In this document: positions 7,733 through 17,182 of the stretch, in pieces
How the letters are laid out: each line of letters begins with the position of its first letter
Position numbering within the stretch: the stretch's first letter is position 1
From: Alphaproteobacteria bacterium
Lineage (GTDB): Bacteria > Pseudomonadota > Alphaproteobacteria > Micavibrionales > UBA2020
Direction: 5' to 3'
DNA: 38,671 bases
NCBI GenBank assembly: GCA_030682495.1
Contig: JAUXOC010000061.1
Span: forward strand, 1 to 38,671
Made by a program: the position numbers and the translations under genes
The notes under the pieces: generated by a model
Seen by the model: the letters and a program-made list of their open reading frames with translations, nothing else
Told to the model about the DNA's origin: nothing
Databases searched by the model: none

Positions 7733-10700
7733 ATGCAAAAGGCTGTCACACTGGACGACAAATACACCGAGGCCTCGGGTAAAATCTACCTGAACGGCCT
7801 GCAGGCGATTGTGCGCATGGCGATGATGCAGCACCAGCTGGACACGGCCAAGGGGCTGAAGACCGGCACTTTTGTTTCCGGCTATCGCGGCTCGCCGCTG
7901 GGCGCGCTCGATATCGCGTTTCAGCAGGCACAGAAATTCACCGACGCGCATGACATCAAATTCCACCCCGGCGTCAACGAAGACCTCGGCGCGACGTCTG
8001 TTTGGGGCAGCCAGCAGCTGCACCTCGGCAAGGGCGCAACGCACGACGGCGTGGTGGGCATGTGGTACGGCAAAGGCCCCGGCGTTGACCGCTCCATCGA
8101 TGTTATCAAACATGCGAATGCTGCGGGCACATCCCAGCACGGCGGCGTACTGGCCTTTGCCGGTGACGACCATGCGTGCAAATCTTCCACCCTGCCGCAC
8201 CAGTCGGAATATGCTTTCATTCACTCGCTCGTCCCCGTACTGCATCCGGCGGGCATTGAAGACGGTTTGTTCCTCGGCCTGCACGGCATTGCCATGTCGC
8301 GCTTTTCCGGCTGCTGGACGGGCTTTAAAATCATCAGCGAATTTGCCGATAGCTCGGCCTCGGTTTTCTCCGACCCCTTCGCGCTGACCTTTAACACGCC
8401 GACCGATATCGACATGCCGCGCGATGGCCTGAATATCCGCTGGTACGATCCGCCACTGGAGCAGGAAAAACGCCTGATCCATTTCAAACTACCCGCCGCC
8501 ACCGCCTATGCGCGCGCCAACGGCCTTGACCGCTATACCATCAACCCCGCCAAAAAACGCATCGGCATCGTCTCGACCGGCAAGGGCTGGATGGATACCA
8601 TGCAGGCGCTCAGCGACCTCGGCATCAGCCCTGCGCGTGCCGAAGAACTTGGCATTGCCGTCTACAAAGTCGCGCTGGTCTGGCCGATGGATATGCAAGG
8701 CATTTCGCATCTCGCCGAACAGGTCGATGAAATTCTGGTCGTCGAAGAAAAACGCGGCGTGATGGAAGAGCAAATCCGCAGCCACCTTTACCACATGGAT
8801 GCCGACAAACGCCCGCGCGTAACCGGCAAAACCGACGACCGCGGCGCACCGCTGCTGCCGGAGCACTATGAACTGTCCGTCCTGCAAATCGCCGAAGCGA
8901 TTGTCGCGCGGCTGAAAACCATCACCGATGTCGCGCCTTTTGCCGCGCGGCTGGATATTTACAACCGCAACAGTTCGGTGCGCGGCAAGCCTGCGCCGGT
9001 GGCGCGCCTGCCCTATTTCTGCTCCGGCTGCCCGCACAATACATCGACCAAAGTGCCGGAGGGCAGCCGCGCCCTGGCCGGTATCGGTTGCCATTACATG
9101 GCGACATGGATCCGCCCCGAATACACCGGCCCCTTTACGCAAATGGGCGGCGAAGGCGCACCCTGGATTGGTCAGGCGCCGTTCACGACCGAAAAGCATA
9201 TCTTTGCCAACCTTGGCGATGGCACCTATTTCCATTCCGGCCTTTTGGCGATCCGCGCCGCTGTGGCCGCCAAAATCAACATCACTTATAAAATCCTCTA
9301 CAACGATGCCGTTGCCATGACCGGCGGGCAGCATGTGGATGGCGATCTTTCTGTGCCGATGATCGTCGCGCAAGTCGCGGCCGAGGGCGTCAAGCAAATC
9401 CGCATCGTCACCGACGAGCCGGAGAAATACGATTCCGTCAAAATTCCCGCCGATGTCGATGTCAGCCACCGCAGCGATCTGGACAAAATCCAGAAAGAAA
9501 TGCGCGACGTCGAAGGCACGACCATCCTGATCTATGACCAGACCTGCGCCGCCGAAAAACGCCGCCGCCGCAAACGCGGAACGATGGTAGATCCCGCCAA
9601 GCGCATTATCATCAACGAGCGCGTCTGCGAAGGCTGCGGCGATTGCGGCGTGCAGTCGAACTGCGTTTCCATCGCGCCCATCGAAACCGAATTCGGCCGC
9701 AAACGCCAGATCGACCAATCGACCTGCAACAAAGATTATTCCTGCGTCAAAGGTTTCTGCCCCAGCTTCGTCACCGTCCTTGGCGGCGAGTTAAAGAAAC
9801 CCGCCGCCACCGGCGTCGATGACAGCATCGAAGCGTTCTTCAAAGATATGCCGGAGCCGGATTACGGCGACCTTGCCGAACCGGTGGCCGTTCTGGTGAC
9901 GGGCATCGGCGGTACGGGCGTTGTCACCATCGGCGCAATCCTTGCCATGGCGGCGCATATCGAAGGCAAAGGCGTGACCACCATGGACCAGACCGGCCTC
10001 GCCCAAAAAGGCGGCGCGGTCACCAGCCATATCCGCATCGCACGCAAGACGGACGATATCCATACCGTGCGCATCGGCACGGCGGGCGCAACGGCGATTA
10101 TCGGCTGCGATCTTCTCGTCACCGCCGATGGCGATTGCCTGTCGAAAATCCGCCCGCTGGGGGCAGACCTCGGCGCGACGAAAGTCTTTTTAAATACGCA
10201 AAAACTGCAAACCGGCGAGTTTACCAAAAATCCGAACTGGGATATTCCGGTGCTGTCGATCATCGAGCGTCTGAAAGGCCTGACGGGCGAGGACAACCTG
10301 CGTACGCTGGATGCCTCTGCCATTGCCACGGCGCTGCTCGGCAATTCGATTGCGACCAATATGTTCATGCTCGGCTTTGCCTATCAGATGGGCAGTGTGC
10401 CCGTTGCGCAGGATGCGATCATGCAGGCGATTGAGCTGAACGGTGCATCGGTCAAGATGAACCAGAAAGCCTTTATCTGGGGTCGCCGCGCCGCATGGAA
10501 CCTTGAAAAAACCGTCGAAATCGCCCTGCCGAAGCCGGTGGACGATACGGCACTGGCGCATCGCCGCCTGTCGCAAACGCTGGAAGAACAAATCGCGCGC
10601 CGCAGCCAGTCACTGACGGCCTACCAGAGCGCCAGCTATGCAGAAAAATACGAGAAATTCGTCACCATGATACGCGACGCCGATGTCCGACTGCACGGCA

Positions 10701-11236
10701 AGGCGGGCGATTTGACCGAGGCTGCCGCCAAATATCTCTATAAACTGATGGCCTATAAAGACGAATACGAAGTCGCGCGGCTTTACACCGATGGCGCTTT
10801 CCTCGCACAGATCAAAAACACGTTCGATGGCGATATCAAACTCAAGTTCAACCTCGCCCCGCCACTGCTCGCGCGCCGCGACGCCGAAACCGGCCATTTG
10901 AAGAAAATGGAATTCGGCCCGTGGATGCTGAAGGCTTTCGGCCTGCTCGCCAAATTCAAATCCCTGCGCGGCACGCCGCTTGACGTCTTCGGCTATACCA
11001 CCGAGCGCAAGATGGAACGCCGGATGATCGGGGAATATAAAGAGATGCTGGAAAGCCTGCTGCCGCAGCTGACCGCCGCGAATTACGACACGCTGGTCGA
11101 TATCGCCCGCCTGCCCGAACAAATCCGCGGCTATGGCCACGTTAAAGAAGGCAACGTACAGAAAGCCGAAGAAGAAAAGCAGCGTTTGCTGGCACAATTC
11201 AAAAACCCGCCCGCCACGCATAAACAGGCGGCATAA
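7733..11236 (+). CDS. indolepyruvate ferredoxin oxidoreductase, fused alpha/beta/gamma type
   Basis: A 1167-aa cytosolic enzyme of the thiamine-diphosphate-dependent 2-oxoacid:ferredoxin oxidoreductase superfamily. It oxidatively decarboxylates aryl pyruvates from aromatic amino-acid breakdown to acyl-CoA, reducing ferredoxin. Order: N-terminal pyrimidine-binding domain (SGYRGSPLGALD, about 48-59), a central TPP-binding region (GIGCHYM; NLGDGTYFHSG about 490-500), an iron-sulfur segment with C-x2-C-x2-C-x4-C in CEGCGDCGVQSNC and further Cys in SCVKGFCPSF, then a gamma-type domain starting TGIGGTGVVTIG. Length fits the fused proteobacterial form. ATG at 7733 is chosen because GGGGAGAG precedes it and the family N-terminus begins there; the frame stays open 69 bases further upstream from a GTG. 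Monocistronic, ending in a strong terminator. Confidence 0.93.
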   Translation: MQKAVTLDDKYTEASGKIYLNGLQAIVRMAMMQHQLDTAKGLKTGTFVSGYRGSPLGALDIAFQQAQKFTDAHDIKFHPGVNEDLGATSVWGSQQLHLGKGATHDGVVGMWYGKGPGVDRSIDVIKHANAAGTSQHGGVLAFAGDDHACKSSTLPHQSEYAFIHSLVPVLHPAGIEDGLFLGLHGIAMSRFSGCWTGFKIISEFADSSASVFSDPFALTFNTPTDIDMPRDGLNIRWYDPPLEQEKRLIHFKLPAATAYARANGLDRYTINPAKKRIGIVSTGKGWMDTMQALSDLGISPARAEELGIAVYKVALVWPMDMQGISHLAEQVDEILVVEEKRGVMEEQIRSHLYHMDADKRPRVTGKTDDRGAPLLPEHYELSVLQIAEAIVARLKTITDVAPFAARLDIYNRNSSVRGKPAPVARLPYFCSGCPHNTSTKVPEGSRALAGIGCHYMATWIRPEYTGPFTQMGGEGAPWIGQAPFTTEKHIFANLGDGTYFHSGLLAIRAAVAAKINITYKILYNDAVAMTGGQHVDGDLSVPMIVAQVAAEGVKQIRIVTDEPEKYDSVKIPADVDVSHRSDLDKIQKEMRDVEGTTILIYDQTCAAEKRRRRKRGTMVDPAKRIIINERVCEGCGDCGVQSNCVSIAPIETEFGRKRQIDQSTCNKDYSCVKGFCPSFVTVLGGELKKPAATGVDDSIEAFFKDMPEPDYGDLAEPVAVLVTGIGGTGVVTIGAILAMAAHIEGKGVTTMDQTGLAQKGGAVTSHIRIARKTDDIHTVRIGTAGATAIIGCDLLVTADGDCLSKIRPLGADLGATKVFLNTQKLQTGEFTKNPNWDIPVLSIIERLKGLTGEDNLRTLDASAIATALLGNSIATNMFMLGFAYQMGSVPVAQDAIMQAIELNGASVKMNQKAFIWGRRAAWNLEKTVEIALPKPVDDTALAHRRLSQTLEEQIARRSQSLTAYQSASYAEKYEKFVTMIRDADVRLHGKAGDLTEAAAKYLYKLMAYKDEYEVARLYTDGAFLAQIKNTFDGDIKLKFNLAPPLLARRDAETGHLKKMEFGPWMLKAFGLLAKFKSLRGTPLDVFGYTTERKMERRMIGEYKEMLESLLPQLTAANYDTLVDIARLPEQIRGYGHVKEGNVQKAEEEKQRLLAQFKNPPATHKQAA

Positions 11237-11237
11237 A

Positions 11238-11273
11238 CAAAAAAGGGCGGGAAAATTTCCCGCCCTTTTTTTG
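11238..11273. terminator. bidirectional intrinsic terminator
   Basis: AAAAAAGGGCGGG-AAAATTT-CCCGCCCTTTTTTT: a strong stem flanked by A- and T-runs, between the convergent IOR gene and yejF, so it can serve both. Confidence 0.92.
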
Positions 11274-11291
11274 TTTCAGATATCCAAGGCT

Positions 11292-12908
11292 CTATGCCGC
11301 CTCTACCACGTCGATATTCAGGGCGGCGGCAATCAGTGCGCGGGTGTAGTCTTCCTTGGGATGATCGAAAATCTGTGACGTTTCGCCGCGTTCCACCACC
11401 ACGCCGCCGCGCATGACCATGACCGCGTGCGACATGGCGCGCACCACACGCAGGTCGTGGCTGATAAACATATAGGCCAGATGGTGTTTTTCCTGCAATC
11501 CGCGCAGAAGATCGACGATCTGCGCCTGCACGGACATATCCAAAGCAGAGGTTGGCTCGTCCAGTATCACGAATTTCGGATTCAGCACCATGGCGCGGGC
11601 AATGGCCACACGCTGGCGCTGGCCGCCGGAAAATTCATGCGGGTAGCGGTGGCGCGTATCGGGGTCAAGCCCGACTTCGCGCAGCGCCTGCACCACGCGG
11701 TCTTCCCGTTCACTGCGGGAGAGATCGCCGAAATGCACCTCCAGCCCTTCGCTGACAATCTGGTCAACCGACAAACGCGGCGAGAGAGAGCCGTACGGGT
11801 CCTGAAACACCACCTGCATGTCACGGCGCAGGCTGCGCATCTCCTTGTCAGACATATCCGACATCTGCCGGCCGTTGAACAAGACCGTGCCCTCGCTGCG
11901 CACAAGCCTGAGCAGCGCAAGGCCGAGCGTGGTCTTGCCCGATCCCGACTCCCCGACCACGCCCAATGTCTGGCCGCGCCGCACGGTAATATCGATACCG
12001 TCCACAGCCTTCACATGATCGACCACGCGCTGAAAAACGCCTTTTTTAATCGGGAACCAGACTTTTAAATCCTGCGCCTGCAAAATCGGCTGCGCATTCT
12101 GGTTCACCGGATTGGGTATGCCCTTGGGCTGCGCGGCCAGCAGCATGCGCGTATAGTCGTGCTGCGGCGTTTCAAACAGCGCCGCCGTTGCGGCCAGCTC
12201 CACCAATTCGCCGCGGTACATCACGGCAACGCGGTCGGCCATTTTGCGCACAATCGAAAGGTCATGCGTGATGAGTAATATCGCCATGCCCATTTTCTTT
12301 TGCAAATCCTGCAGCAGCTTGAGCAGCTGCGCCTGCACGGTCACATCAACCGCCGTTGTCGGCTCATCCGCGATCAGCAGATCCGGCTCGTTCGCCAGTG
12401 CCATGGCGATCATCACGCGCTGGCGCTGACCGCCCGACAGTTCATGCGGATAAGCGCCCAGACGCGCGGTCAGATTTTTCAGGCCGACCAGCTCCAAAAG
12501 TTCTATCACCCGTGCGCGCGCTTGCGGCGACGTCATTTTTTTGTGCAGAAATAAAACTTCGCTGATCTGCTTTTCAATCGTATGCAGCGGGTTGAGCGAG
12601 GTCATCGGTTCCTGAAAAATCATCGACACACGGTTGCCGCGGATGCTGCGCAGCGTCTCTTTGTTCGCCCCCATCATTTCCCGCCCGTCAAAAATGACCG
12701 ATCCGGAAGGATGCTGCGCCACCGGATAGGGCAGCAATTGCAAAACCGACAGCGCCGTCACCGATTTGCCGGAGCCGGATTCCCCGACCACCGCCAGCGT
12801 CTCGCCCTTCGCAATCGAAAAGCTGATATTTTTAACCGCCTGCGTGCGGCTTTGTCCGTTCACGAAATCGACGGAGAGATTTTTGATCTCGAGCAGAGGT
12901 GTCGTCAT
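11292..12908 (-). CDS. yejF: peptide ABC transporter, duplicated ATP-binding protein YejF
   Basis: A 538-aa protein with two complete ABC ATPase domains in tandem. The first half has [16 protein letters not shown] and LLIADEPTT; the second has [16 protein letters not shown] and FVILDEPTS, each pair followed by a switch His (THD, SHD). Double-domain ATPases with this gene order are the YejF subunit of the YejABEF importer, which takes up oligopeptides and, in enterobacteria, microcin C. I place the start at ATG 12908, which has GGGAG 8 bases upstream. A GTG at 12917 overlapping the yejE stop (GTGA) would add three residues. Last gene of the operon, ending at the shared terminator. Confidence 0.93.
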   Translation of the reverse strand: MTTPLLEIKNLSVDFVNGQSRTQAVKNISFSIAKGETLAVVGESGSGKSVTALSVLQLLPYPVAQHPSGSVIFDGREMMGANKETLRSIRGNRVSMIFQEPMTSLNPLHTIEKQISEVLFLHKKMTSPQARARVIELLELVGLKNLTARLGAYPHELSGGQRQRVMIAMALANEPDLLIADEPTTAVDVTVQAQLLKLLQDLQKKMGMAILLITHDLSIVRKMADRVAVMYRGELVELAATAALFETPQHDYTRMLLAAQPKGIPNPVNQNAQPILQAQDLKVWFPIKKGVFQRVVDHVKAVDGIDITVRRGQTLGVVGESGSGKTTLGLALLRLVRSEGTVLFNGRQMSDMSDKEMRSLRRDMQVVFQDPYGSLSPRLSVDQIVSEGLEVHFGDLSRSEREDRVVQALREVGLDPDTRHRYPHEFSGGQRQRVAIARAMVLNPKFVILDEPTSALDMSVQAQIVDLLRGLQEKHHLAYMFISHDLRVVRAMSHAVMVMRGGVVVERGETSQIFDHPKEDYTRALIAAALNIDVVEAA

Positions 12909-12913
12909 ATCGG

Positions 12914-13948
12914 TCACTCCCGGAAAATCTTGCGCGGATCAAAGGCGTCGCGCACCGCTTCGCCGATAAAGGTCAACAGGCTGAGCATGACCGCGATCGA
13001 GAAAAAGGCCGTAATGCCGAGCCAAGGCGCCTGCAGGTTGTTTTTGCCTTGCGACAAAAGCTCGCCCAGCGATGGCGATCCTGGCGGCAGGCCAAAGCCG
13101 AGGAAATCAAGGCTGGTCAAAACCGTGATCGACCCCGTCAGCACAAAGGGCATCAGGCTCAGCGTCGCCACCATCGCATTGGGCAGCGCGTGGCGGAACA
13201 TAATCACCGGCGTCGAAACGCCCAGCGCTTTGGCCGCACGGATATAGTCAAGATTGCGTGCCTTGAGGAATTCTGCCCGCACGACATCAACCAGCGTCAT
13301 CCATGAAAACAGCAGCATCAGGCCGAGGAGCGTGAAGAATCCGGGCGTAATCACGCTCGACATGATGATCAGCAGGAACAGCACGGGCATGCCGCCCCAA
13401 ATCTCGATAAACCGCTGCGACAAAAGATCGAACCAGCCGCCGAAATATCCCTCCATCGCACCGATAACGATACCGACAAGGCTGCTGAACAGTGTCAGCG
13501 TCAGGCCAAACAGAACCGAAATGCGAAAGCCGTAAATCAGCCGCGCCGTCACATCCCTGCCCTGATCGTCGGTGCCTAGCCAGTTTTCTGCCGAGGGCGG
13601 CGCGGGCGCGGGCACTTGCAGGTTATAATTGATCGTGCGGTAGGAATAGCGTATGGGCGGCCAGATCATCCAGCCTTTTTCGCCGATCAGTTCCTGCACA
13701 TAAGGGTCACGGTAATCAGCTTCGGTTTCAAATTCGCCGCCAAAGGCCGTTTCAGGGTACGATTTAAAGACCGGCACATAAAACGCGCCTTCAAATTTGA
13801 CCAGAACCGGTTTGTCGTTGGCGATCAATTCCGCACCCATCGTGCCAAAGAACAGAAAGAGAAAAATCCAAAACGCATACCAGCCGCGGCGATTGCGGCG
13901 GAATTGCAGCAGGCGGCGTTCGGCGATAGGCGAGAGGTGCGCGACCAT
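12914..13948 (-). CDS. yejE: peptide ABC transporter permease YejE
   Basis: A 344-aa inner-membrane permease. An N-terminal segment (about 24-44) is followed by a long periplasmic stretch with GGEFETEADYRDPYV and ENWLGTDDQGRDVTARLIYG, typical of YejE/DppC-type permeases. Then come about five membrane segments and the cytoplasmic EAA-type loop (FLKARNLDYIRAAKALGVS) that docks on the ATPase. The C-terminus has DFLGFGLPPGSPSLGELLSQG, also characteristic. It pairs with YejB to form the translocation channel. The start codon overlaps the yejB stop by one base (TGATG), and the stop sits just before yejF, so the subunits are translationally coupled. Confidence 0.93.
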   Translation of the reverse strand: MVAHLSPIAERRLLQFRRNRRGWYAFWIFLFLFFGTMGAELIANDKPVLVKFEGAFYVPVFKSYPETAFGGEFETEADYRDPYVQELIGEKGWMIWPPIRYSYRTINYNLQVPAPAPPSAENWLGTDDQGRDVTARLIYGFRISVLFGLTLTLFSSLVGIVIGAMEGYFGGWFDLLSQRFIEIWGGMPVLFLLIIMSSVITPGFFTLLGLMLLFSWMTLVDVVRAEFLKARNLDYIRAAKALGVSTPVIMFRHALPNAMVATLSLMPFVLTGSITVLTSLDFLGFGLPPGSPSLGELLSQGKNNLQAPWLGITAFFSIAVMLSLLTFIGEAVRDAFDPRKIFRE

Positions 13949-15072
13949 CAGCGTGCCCCCTGCGCATTGAAATCGATGCGCGGATCAACCCATGTCATCG
14001 TCATATCGCTGATAAGCTTAATCGTGAACCCCAGAAGCGTGAAGATATAGAGCGTCCCGAACATAACCGGATAATCACGGCTCAGCACAGATTCGAATCC
14101 CAAAAGACCGAGCCCGTCGAGCGAGAAGATGGCCTCGATCAGCAGCGACCCGGTGAGGAAAATACCCATCAAGGCCGCCGGAAAACCGGCGATAACCACC
14201 AACATGGCATTGCGAAAGACATGCCCGTAAAGAATTGTATTTTCCGGCAGGCCTTTGGCGCGCGCGGTCAGCACGTATTGCTTGTTGATTTCTTCGAGGA
14301 AAGAGTTCTTGGTCAAAATCGTCAGCCCCGCAAAGCCGCCGATGACCATGGACAAAACCGGCAACGTCATATGCCAGAGGTAATCAAGGATACGGCTCGG
14401 CCAGCTGAGGTCGTGCCAGTTGTCGGACACCAGGCCCCGCAGCGGGAACAGGTCAAAATACTTGCCGCCCGCGAAAACCACAATGAGGAAGATCGCGAAC
14501 AGGAAACCCGGAATGGCATAGCCGGCGATAATCACACCGCTTGTCCAGACGTCAAAAGGGGAGCCATCCCGCACGGCTTTGCGGATGCCGAGCGGAATGG
14601 AAATCAGATAAATCAGCAGCGTCGTCCAAAGACCGAGAGAGATCGAGACCGGCATTTTTTCCAGCACCAGATCCACCACGCTGCGGTCACGGAAATAGCT
14701 GTGCCCGAAATCAAATCGGGCATAGTTACCGAGCATCAGGAAAAATCTTTCGCCCAGCGGCTTGTCGAAGCCGAATTGCTTTTCGAGCGATTTGATAAAT
14801 TCCGGATCAAGCCCCTGCGCGCCGCGGTATTTGCCCGCGCTGCTGCCGCCCCCGCCGGTCATTTGCTGTTGCATCATCTGTGTGGCAGCGCCTGTATCGG
14901 AGCCGCCGCCCGAAAAACGTTCGGTCGCCGAGACGTTCATGCCCTGCAACTTGGCAATCATCTGCTCCACAGGCCCGCCGGGGGCAATCTGCACGATCAA
15001 AAAATTCAGCAGAATGATGCCGAACAGCGTCGGCACCATCAAAAGCAAGCGGCGGATGATATAGGCGGCCAT
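13948..15072 (-). CDS. yejB: peptide ABC transporter permease YejB
   Basis: A 374-aa inner-membrane permease of the DppB/OppB class. It opens with the standard first helix ([21 protein letters not shown]) and [12 protein letters not shown] glycine/glutamine-rich periplasmic stretch at roughly 53-85 precedes GLDPEF and the conserved [13 protein letters not shown]. coli YejB also carries a spacer there. About five further membrane segments follow, with the EAA-type loop ([25 protein letters not shown]). AGGAAGAG lies 9 bases before the ATG. It forms the channel with YejE and sits 18 bases after yejA. Confidence 0.93.
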   Translation of the reverse strand: MAAYIIRRLLLMVPTLFGIILLNFLIVQIAPGGPVEQMIAKLQGMNVSATERFSGGGSDTGAATQMMQQQMTGGGGSSAGKYRGAQGLDPEFIKSLEKQFGFDKPLGERFFLMLGNYARFDFGHSYFRDRSVVDLVLEKMPVSISLGLWTTLLIYLISIPLGIRKAVRDGSPFDVWTSGVIIAGYAIPGFLFAIFLIVVFAGGKYFDLFPLRGLVSDNWHDLSWPSRILDYLWHMTLPVLSMVIGGFAGLTILTKNSFLEEINKQYVLTARAKGLPENTILYGHVFRNAMLVVIAGFPAALMGIFLTGSLLIEAIFSLDGLGLLGFESVLSRDYPVMFGTLYIFTLLGFTIKLISDMTMTWVDPRIDFNAQGAR

Positions 15073-15090
15073 GTTGCGTGCTCTTCCTGT

Positions 15091-16980
15091 TTACTTTTTC
15101 TTTTGTCCGTCGCCTGCACGCCTTTTCAGCGCGGCGTCTTTTTGCGCATCCGTCCACCATGTACTGGCGATGCCAAGGCCGTACTTGGGCGCAATCTCCG
15201 GCCGTCCGAATTTATCCCAATAGGCGACGCGGTGATAACTGACATGCCACTGCGGAATGACGTAATGCCCCCAAAGCAGCACACGGTCGAGCGCGCGCGT
15301 AAGCGCAATAAGTTCTTCGCGATCGGCGGCGGAAATAACCTGATCGATTAAGGCGTCGATGACCGGATTTTTAATGCCGATGATATTGCGGCTGCCTTTG
15401 ACACCGGCTTTTTCGCTGCTCCAGAAATCGCGTTGCTCGTTGCCCGGCGAAAGTGACTGGCCAAAGGTATATACCGTGACGTCAAAATCGAAATCATCCA
15501 TACGTTTCTGGTATTGCGCGGTATCGACAACGCGCAGCGTGGCTGCAATGCCGAGCCGTTTCAGGTTGCCGATGACGGGGTCGATCCAGCGCGCGAAGGT
15601 CGGGCTTTGCACCAGAAATTCGAATTTGAATTCTTTGCCGTCTTTTTCGAGCAATTTGTTTTTACCCATTTTCCAACCCGCCGCTTCCAGCATGCCGCGC
15701 GCCGTGGTCAGCTGCGCGCGCATATCGTTGCCGTTTCCGCTGGTGACAGGGTTTTTATATTCCTTGGTAAAGACCTCGTCCGGCACTTGCCCGCGGAAGG
15801 CTTCGAGGATTTCCAGCTCCCGCCCCTGTGGCAGACCGCTCGAAGCCAGCTCGGAATTCGCGAAATAACTGCCCGTGCGTACATAGGTGCCATGCGCGAA
15901 TTGTTTGTTCGACCATTCAAAATCAAACGCGTAATTCAGCGCGGCGCGCACCTGCGGGTCGGCGAAAACATCGCGGCGGGTATTGATCGCGAAGGCCTGC
16001 ATACCGGCGGGCAGGCTGTGCGGGATTTCTTCTTTCTTGATAAGCCCGTCACGGACAGGGCGCTGGCCGCTGTATTCCGATTCCCATGATTTGGCGATGT
16101 TCTCGACGCGCACATCATAGGCGCCGGCAAAAAGCGCCTGCAATAAAACGGTTTCGTCGCGGAACATTTCATAGGACAGTGTGTCGAAATTATATTGCCC
16201 GCGCATGATGGGCAAGTCTTTCGCCCACCAGTCCTTCACGCGCTCGTAAACGATACGCCGGCCGGCATCGACACTGCGGATTTTATAAGGCCCGCTGCCG
16301 GTGATCGGCGTCAGCGTTGTTGTGGCGAAATCTTTGCCTTCAAAGAAATGCTTGGGCAGAACCGGCATCTGCCCCATAATCAGCGGCAATTCGCGGTTAC
16401 CGGCCATATTGAATTCAAACGTCACGCGCCGCGGCGTCTCGGCTGTCGCTTTTTTGACGTTGCTGTAATAAGCGCGAAAAGAGGGGTGCCCTTTTTCCAT
16501 CAGCGTCTCGAAGCTCCAGACCACATCGGCAGCGGTGATCGGTTTGCCGTCGTGAAACTTCGCCTGCGGGCGCAGGTTGAAAGTCACGCGGCTACGGTCT
16601 TCGGGCATTTCGATACTTTCGGCAATCAGCCCGTATTCGCTGAAGGCCTCGTCTTCAGTGCTGACCAGCAAAGTCTGGAAAGTTATCCTCAAACCAGGTG
16701 CATCTTGGCCGCGCAGGATATAAGGGTTGAGGCTGTCAAACGTGCCAAAGCCCGCAAGGCGCAGCTCGCCCCCTTTCGGCGCATCCGGATAAGCGTATTC
16801 GAGATGGGAAAAATCGGGGCTATATTTAGGCTCCCCATGCATGGCAATACCATGCAGCGCGGCGGGTTTGGCGTCCGCAGTTTCTGAAGCCAAAGAAAGC
16901 GCCGGCAGACCCAAAACGCACAACAACCCAAGCCCAAAGGCTCCGGCGGAGAACAACGCGGAAACAGGCATCCGAAACAT
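15091..16980 (-). CDS. yejA: peptide ABC transporter substrate-binding protein YejA
   Basis: A 629-aa periplasmic binding protein of solute-binding family 5. Residues 1-31 are a Sec signal peptide with a long hydrophobic core and a likely cleavage site near LSLA-SETA. The mature part opens with HGIAMHGEPKYSPDF and LRLAGFGTFDSLNPYI, typical of the YejA branch. It also contains FNLRPQAKFHDGKPITAADVVWS (about 134-156), the family signature of dipeptide/oligopeptide-binding proteins. It delivers peptides to the YejBE channel. First gene of the operon, with a well-matched promoter 50-80 bases upstream and GGGG 8 bases before the ATG. Confidence 0.94.
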   Translation of the reverse strand: MFRMPVSALFSAGAFGLGLLCVLGLPALSLASETADAKPAALHGIAMHGEPKYSPDFSHLEYAYPDAPKGGELRLAGFGTFDSLNPYILRGQDAPGLRITFQTLLVSTEDEAFSEYGLIAESIEMPEDRSRVTFNLRPQAKFHDGKPITAADVVWSFETLMEKGHPSFRAYYSNVKKATAETPRRVTFEFNMAGNRELPLIMGQMPVLPKHFFEGKDFATTTLTPITGSGPYKIRSVDAGRRIVYERVKDWWAKDLPIMRGQYNFDTLSYEMFRDETVLLQALFAGAYDVRVENIAKSWESEYSGQRPVRDGLIKKEEIPHSLPAGMQAFAINTRRDVFADPQVRAALNYAFDFEWSNKQFAHGTYVRTGSYFANSELASSGLPQGRELEILEAFRGQVPDEVFTKEYKNPVTSGNGNDMRAQLTTARGMLEAAGWKMGKNKLLEKDGKEFKFEFLVQSPTFARWIDPVIGNLKRLGIAATLRVVDTAQYQKRMDDFDFDVTVYTFGQSLSPGNEQRDFWSSEKAGVKGSRNIIGIKNPVIDALIDQVISAADREELIALTRALDRVLLWGHYVIPQWHVSYHRVAYWDKFGRPEIAPKYGLGIASTWWTDAQKDAALKRRAGDGQKKK

Positions 16981-17030
16981 ATGAAATCCCCTGAAAATAC
17001 AAAACCTTAAGCTCGGAAGAGCTGGTTTTC

Positions 17031-17059
17031 ACTATACCGCCTGTGCCGCAGACCTGCAA
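17031..17059 (-). promoter_or_regulatory. yejABEF promoter
   Basis: On the minus strand TTGCAG (17054-17059), a 17-base spacer and TATAGT (17031-17036) match the housekeeping consensus at 4/6 and 5/6. They lie 51 bases upstream of the yejA ATG. Confidence 0.7.
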
Positions 17060-17102
17060 GCCCAAGCACTTGATGGCAAAGCTTTGCGGGGCACCAAAAG
17101 AA

Positions 17103-17138
17103 AAACACCGGATTTGATATCCGGTGTTTTTCCTTTTT
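17103..17138 (-). terminator. intrinsic terminator after the DotA/TraY gene
   Basis: ACACCGGAT-TTGA-TATCCGGTGT forms a stem of about 9 bp flanked by an A-run and a T-run, about 45 bases after the stop codon of the DotA/TraY gene. It separates it from yejABEF. Confidence 0.85.
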
Positions 17139-17182
17139 CTTGCCGCCTTGGCCCGTAGGCTACGCGGCTTTGAATGTACGCC

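Noticed and set aside
14800-14930. Gly/Gln-rich insertion in YejB as a novelty
   Set aside because: YejB proteins, including that of E. coli as I remember it, carry a variable Gly-rich spacer before the GLDPE block.
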